This document shows positions 5,477 through 7,689 of a stretch of DNA of 7,689 nucleotides, piece after piece. Origin of the DNA: JBBSHJ01 sp038253135 (GTDB taxonomy: Bacteria > Actinomycetota > Actinomycetes > Mycobacteriales > QHCD01); contig JBBSHJ010000130.1 of NCBI GenBank assembly GCA_038253135.1, forward strand, positions 1 through 7,689. The letters run 5' to 3'. The notes beneath the pieces were generated by a model. The model was not told the origin of the DNA, made no database searches, and saw nothing but the letters and a program-made list of their open reading frames with translations. Position numbers and translations under genes: made by a program. Every line of letters begins with the position of its first letter. The stretch's first letter is position 1.

Positions 5477-6004
5477 GTGCCCGCGCCACTGCCGTTCGAC
5501 CCCGTCGACCGCGCGGGCGACCTGTGGGCGCAGCATTGGGCGGGCGAGAGCGACGACGTCTACGCGTCGATGCGCGCCGTCACCTCGATCATGCGGGCGC
5601 AGCAGATCCTGCTGGCCGAGCTCGACACGATGCTCAAGCCGTTCGGGCTCACCTTCAGCCGCTACGAGGCGCTGGTGCTGCTCACCTTTTCCCGGACCGG
5701 CGCGCTGCCGTTGTCGAAGATCGGGGAGCGGCTGCAGGTGCACGCGACCTCGGTGACCAACGTGATCGATCGGCTGGAGATAGCGGGTCTGGTCCGCCGC
5801 GAACCCAACCCGCGGGACGGCCGCGGCACGCTTGCCGTGATCACAGATGCGGGCCGGCGTACCGCCGCCGATGCGACCGCGGAGCTTAACCAGCACCGCT
5901 TCGGTCTCGGCGCGTTGGACCGGACCGCGCTGGACACGCTCTTCGACGTGCTGCGGCTGGTCCGCGTGCACGCCGGCGACTTCCCCGATCCCGACTCGCC
6001 CTGA
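5477..6004 (+). CDS. MarR-family transcriptional regulator
   Basis: This 175-residue dimeric winged-helix DNA-binding protein probably senses a small ligand. The N-terminal helices (about 10-60) would form the dimer interface together with the C-terminal helices. The winged helix-turn-helix spans about 76-125: LPLSKIGERLQVHATSVTNVIDRLEIAGLVRRE is split between helix 2 and the recognition helix, followed by the wing PNPRDGRGTLAVITDAGRR. The usual D-x-R-wing signature is present as DGRG. The start is GTG at 5477, taken because a TAGTCT -10 box lies just upstream and no other start has a ribosome site. The gene diverges from the alcohol dehydrogenase, the common arrangement for a MarR repressor and its target. 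It ends 121 nt before the converging peptidase gene. Its ligand and whether it acts as repressor are inferred from family habit only. Confidence 0.9.
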   Translation: MPAPLPFDPVDRAGDLWAQHWAGESDDVYASMRAVTSIMRAQQILLAELDTMLKPFGLTFSRYEALVLLTFSRTGALPLSKIGERLQVHATSVTNVIDRLEIAGLVRREPNPRDGRGTLAVITDAGRRTAADATAELNQHRFGLGALDRTALDTLFDVLRLVRVHAGDFPDPDSP

Positions 6005-6041
6005 GTAGCCACGCCGATCGCTCGCCGCCGCTGCCTTCCGC

Positions 6042-6096
6042 CGAGTGGTGCTTTCGGCAGCTTTCGCGCCGGATTTGGTGCTGTAGCCACCACTCG
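6042..6096. repeat. Long inverted repeat in convergent spacer, possible REP-like element or terminator
   Basis: Arms CGAGTGGTG (6042-6050) and CACCACTCG (6088-6096) are perfectly complementary over 9 bp and flank a 37-nt interior. The interior can pair further: GGCAGC near 6056-6061 with GCT-gta-GCC near 6080-6088. It also holds two copies of GCTTTCG (6050-6056 and 6060-6066) and two of GGTGCT. It lies between the stops of marR (6004) and the peptidase (6126). No T-run follows on either strand. The layout resembles dispersed palindromic intergenic elements, and it could also terminate both converging transcripts. Confidence 0.5.
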
Positions 6097-6125
6097 CCGG
6101 GTCGGGACTCGAATTGGGACCTCCG

Positions 6126-7689
6126 CTAAAGCGTCGGCCAGCTCAGGCCGGTGTGGGCCGAGACGAACGCCATGAAGTCGACCCGCTCGGCGATGATCGC
6201 GTGCCGCGGCTTGCCGGCGCCGTGACCGGTCGAGGTCTCCACCCGCAGGAGCGCCAGGGCGTCCGGAGCGCTGACCGCCTGCAGCCGGGCGGCGAATTTG
6301 AAGCTGTGCGCGGGAACGACGCGGTCATCGTGGTCGCCGGTCATGATCATGACGGGCGGGTACGCCGTCCCCTCGGAAAGGCGATGCAGCGGCGAGTAGG
6401 CGAGCAGCGTCTGGAATTCCTCCTCGCTGCCGTTGGCGTCGCCGTAGTCGGATGTCCACGCCCAGCCGATCGTGAAGTGCTGGAACCGCAGCATGTCGAG
6501 CACGCCGACCTCGGGGACGACGGCCGCGAACAGGTCGGGCCGCTGCGTCACCAGCGCGCCGGCGAGCAGCCCACCGTTCGAGCCGCCGTTCGTGGCGAGG
6601 TGCTCGGTGTCGGTCCAGCCGCTCGCGATCAGATAGTCCGCGGTTGCGATGGCGTCGTCGAAGACGTTCTGCTTGTGCGCCAGCCGGCCGCCGTCGTGCC
6701 ACTCGACGCCGTACTCCCCACCGCCGCGCAGGCTCGGGATCGCCACCACGCCGCCGGCCGCGGCGAAGGCATAGCGCACGAGATTGAATGCCGGCGTCAT
6801 CGAGATCCGGAAGCCGCCATAGCCATAGAGCAGCGCCGGATGCGGACCGGCCGATGCGGTGAGGTCACGGCGGTGGGTGAGAAAGACCGGCAGTTCGGTG
6901 CCGTCGCGGCTGGTGATCCACGTTTGCTCAGTGACGACCGAGCCCGGCTCGTCGCCGAGGTCGACCTGAAAGACGGTCGTGGCCCCGCCGGTCTCGACGT
7001 CGTACGAGACGATCATTTCCGGGCTTTCGAACGACGTGAAACCCACGTGCAGCAGGGAATCCTGCGAACGCGCGGAAATCTCGACGACGCTGCCGAGGCC
7101 GGGCAATGGGATCTCGCCGGCCCGCGCGCCGTTGAGCGAGTGGATGCTCACGTCGGAGTGCGCGTCGTGCAGCCGGTGCACCGCGAGCCGGCCGCCCGTG
7201 GCGACCGCGTCCTCGAGCAGGTCGTCGCCCTCGGCCAGCACCTCGCGCTGGGCCCCGGACTTCACGTCGATCGCGACCAGCCGGCGCCGGGTCGCGTCCT
7301 TGTCGGTCAGGAAGAGCAGCTCGGCGCCGAGTGAGGTGACCAGACGCCACTCGGCGTCGGCGTCGCCGATGAGCGGGTGCAGTACGTCGCCCGCCTCGGT
7401 GAGGTCGCGGACCCAGACCCGGGTCTCGTGGTTGGTGCCCTGGGCCGCCGTCACGACCAGCCAGCGGTCATCCTCGGTGACCTCGGGAGCGAAGAGCCAG
7501 TCCGGCTCGTCCGGCAGGGCGATCAGCAGCTCGTCGGACTCCTGCGGTGTGCCGAGCAGGTGGACGTAGAGCCGGTGCCCGCGGTTGGCCCCGGCGTATT
7601 CCTGTCCCTCGACCGGCGGCTCGAAGCCGCCGTAGACGAACGCGTCGCCGCTGGGCAGCCAGCAGGCCATCGTGAATTTCGCCCACCGG
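6126..7689 (-). CDS. Prolyl oligopeptidase family protease (S9A), N terminus beyond window
   Basis: About 521 residues are visible; the family is usually near 680-720, so roughly the first quarter lies off the right edge. The frame stays open to the edge (RWAKFT before the first visible Met), so the ATG at 7670 is internal. The enzyme cleaves proline-containing oligopeptides after Pro. The front portion is beta-propeller repeat sequence, and the catalytic alpha/beta-hydrolase domain starts near LLYGYGGF. The catalytic Ser is in NGGSNGG (codon 6579-6581), the Asp in GDHDDRV (6327-6329) and the His in STGHGAGK (6222-6224). The S1-pocket Trp in IGWAWTSDYG and the Tyr and Phe of YGYGGF, equivalent to Trp595, Tyr473 and Phe476 of porcine enzyme, are kept, and the Arg of HDDRV matches Arg643. 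This supports true prolyl specificity over an S9B/C relative. Whether it has a signal peptide cannot be judged. It converges with marR and shows no link to it. Confidence 0.95.
   Translation of the reverse strand, partial: RWAKFTMACWLPSGDAFVYGGFEPPVEGQEYAGANRGHRLYVHLLGTPQESDELLIALPDEPDWLFAPEVTEDDRWLVVTAAQGTNHETRVWVRDLTEAGDVLHPLIGDADAEWRLVTSLGAELLFLTDKDATRRRLVAIDVKSGAQREVLAEGDDLLEDAVATGGRLAVHRLHDAHSDVSIHSLNGARAGEIPLPGLGSVVEISARSQDSLLHVGFTSFESPEMIVSYDVETGGATTVFQVDLGDEPGSVVTEQTWITSRDGTELPVFLTHRRDLTASAGPHPALLYGYGGFRISMTPAFNLVRYAFAAAGGVVAIPSLRGGGEYGVEWHDGGRLAHKQNVFDDAIATADYLIASGWTDTEHLATNGGSNGGLLAGALVTQRPDLFAAVVPEVGVLDMLRFQHFTIGWAWTSDYGDANGSEEEFQTLLAYSPLHRLSEGTAYPPVMIMTGDHDDRVVPAHSFKFAARLQAVSAPDALALLRVETSTGHGAGKPRHAIIAERVDFMAFVSAHTGLSWPTL

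Noticed and set aside
6098..6120. tRNA T-arm-like sequence (minus strand CAATTCGAGTCCCG)
   Set aside because: The five bases on either side of the TTCGAGT loop do not pair, and no acceptor, anticodon arm or CCA end can be built around it.
6114..7334. 406-codon plus-strand open frame opposite the prolyl oligopeptidase
   Set aside because: It is the antisense frame of a protease with an intact triad, has no recognisable motif, and its start lies inside the convergent spacer without a ribosome site.

Overview
The window is chromosomal DNA from a GC-rich actinobacterium. The signs are heavy use of G or C at third codon positions, GTG starts, TAnnnT-type -10 boxes, one apparently leaderless gene, and a conserved actinobacterial block: methylmalonyl-CoA epimerase, acetyl-CoA acetyltransferase, MeaB. 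The genus cannot be fixed from this sequence; the epimerase looks mycobacterial in style. There are eight protein genes, two cut by the window edges, and no RNA gene or CRISPR array.

Left edge (1-140): the first 24 codons of an IS5-family transposase on the minus strand, plus its leader. The insertion sequence appears to end at or within a few bases of the epimerase stop codon. Left block (141-3451): a methylmalonyl-CoA epimerase gene (mce, minus) diverges from a tightly packed plus-strand operon of thiolase, meaB (G-protein chaperone of methylmalonyl-CoA mutase) and a small KANL3/Tex30-like alpha/beta hydrolase. The junctions overlap by 4 nt and 1 nt, so translation is probably coupled. The block belongs to short-chain acyl-CoA, propionyl-CoA and methylmalonyl-CoA metabolism. 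The mutase itself is not in the window.

Middle block (3492-6004): a phytanoyl-CoA-dioxygenase-family Fe(II)/2-oxoglutarate oxygenase and a zinc-dependent medium-chain alcohol dehydrogenase lie in tandem on the minus strand. A MarR-family regulator gene is divergent from the dehydrogenase. The arrangement suggests a small regulated oxidation cassette (hydroxylate, then oxidise the alcohol), but the substrate cannot be read from sequence.

Right block (6005-7689): a 121-nt convergent spacer holds a long inverted repeat (9-bp perfect arms) that could be a terminator or a copy of a dispersed repeat. It is followed by the C-terminal three quarters of a prolyl oligopeptidase (S9A) on the minus strand, whose start lies beyond the right edge.

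Most of the window is ordinary metabolic sequence. No clear new system is visible. The points most worth checking are the hydrolase coupled to meaB, the MarR/dehydrogenase/oxygenase cassette, the Gln-for-His change at a metal position of the epimerase, the 6042-6096 palindrome and the insertion junction.
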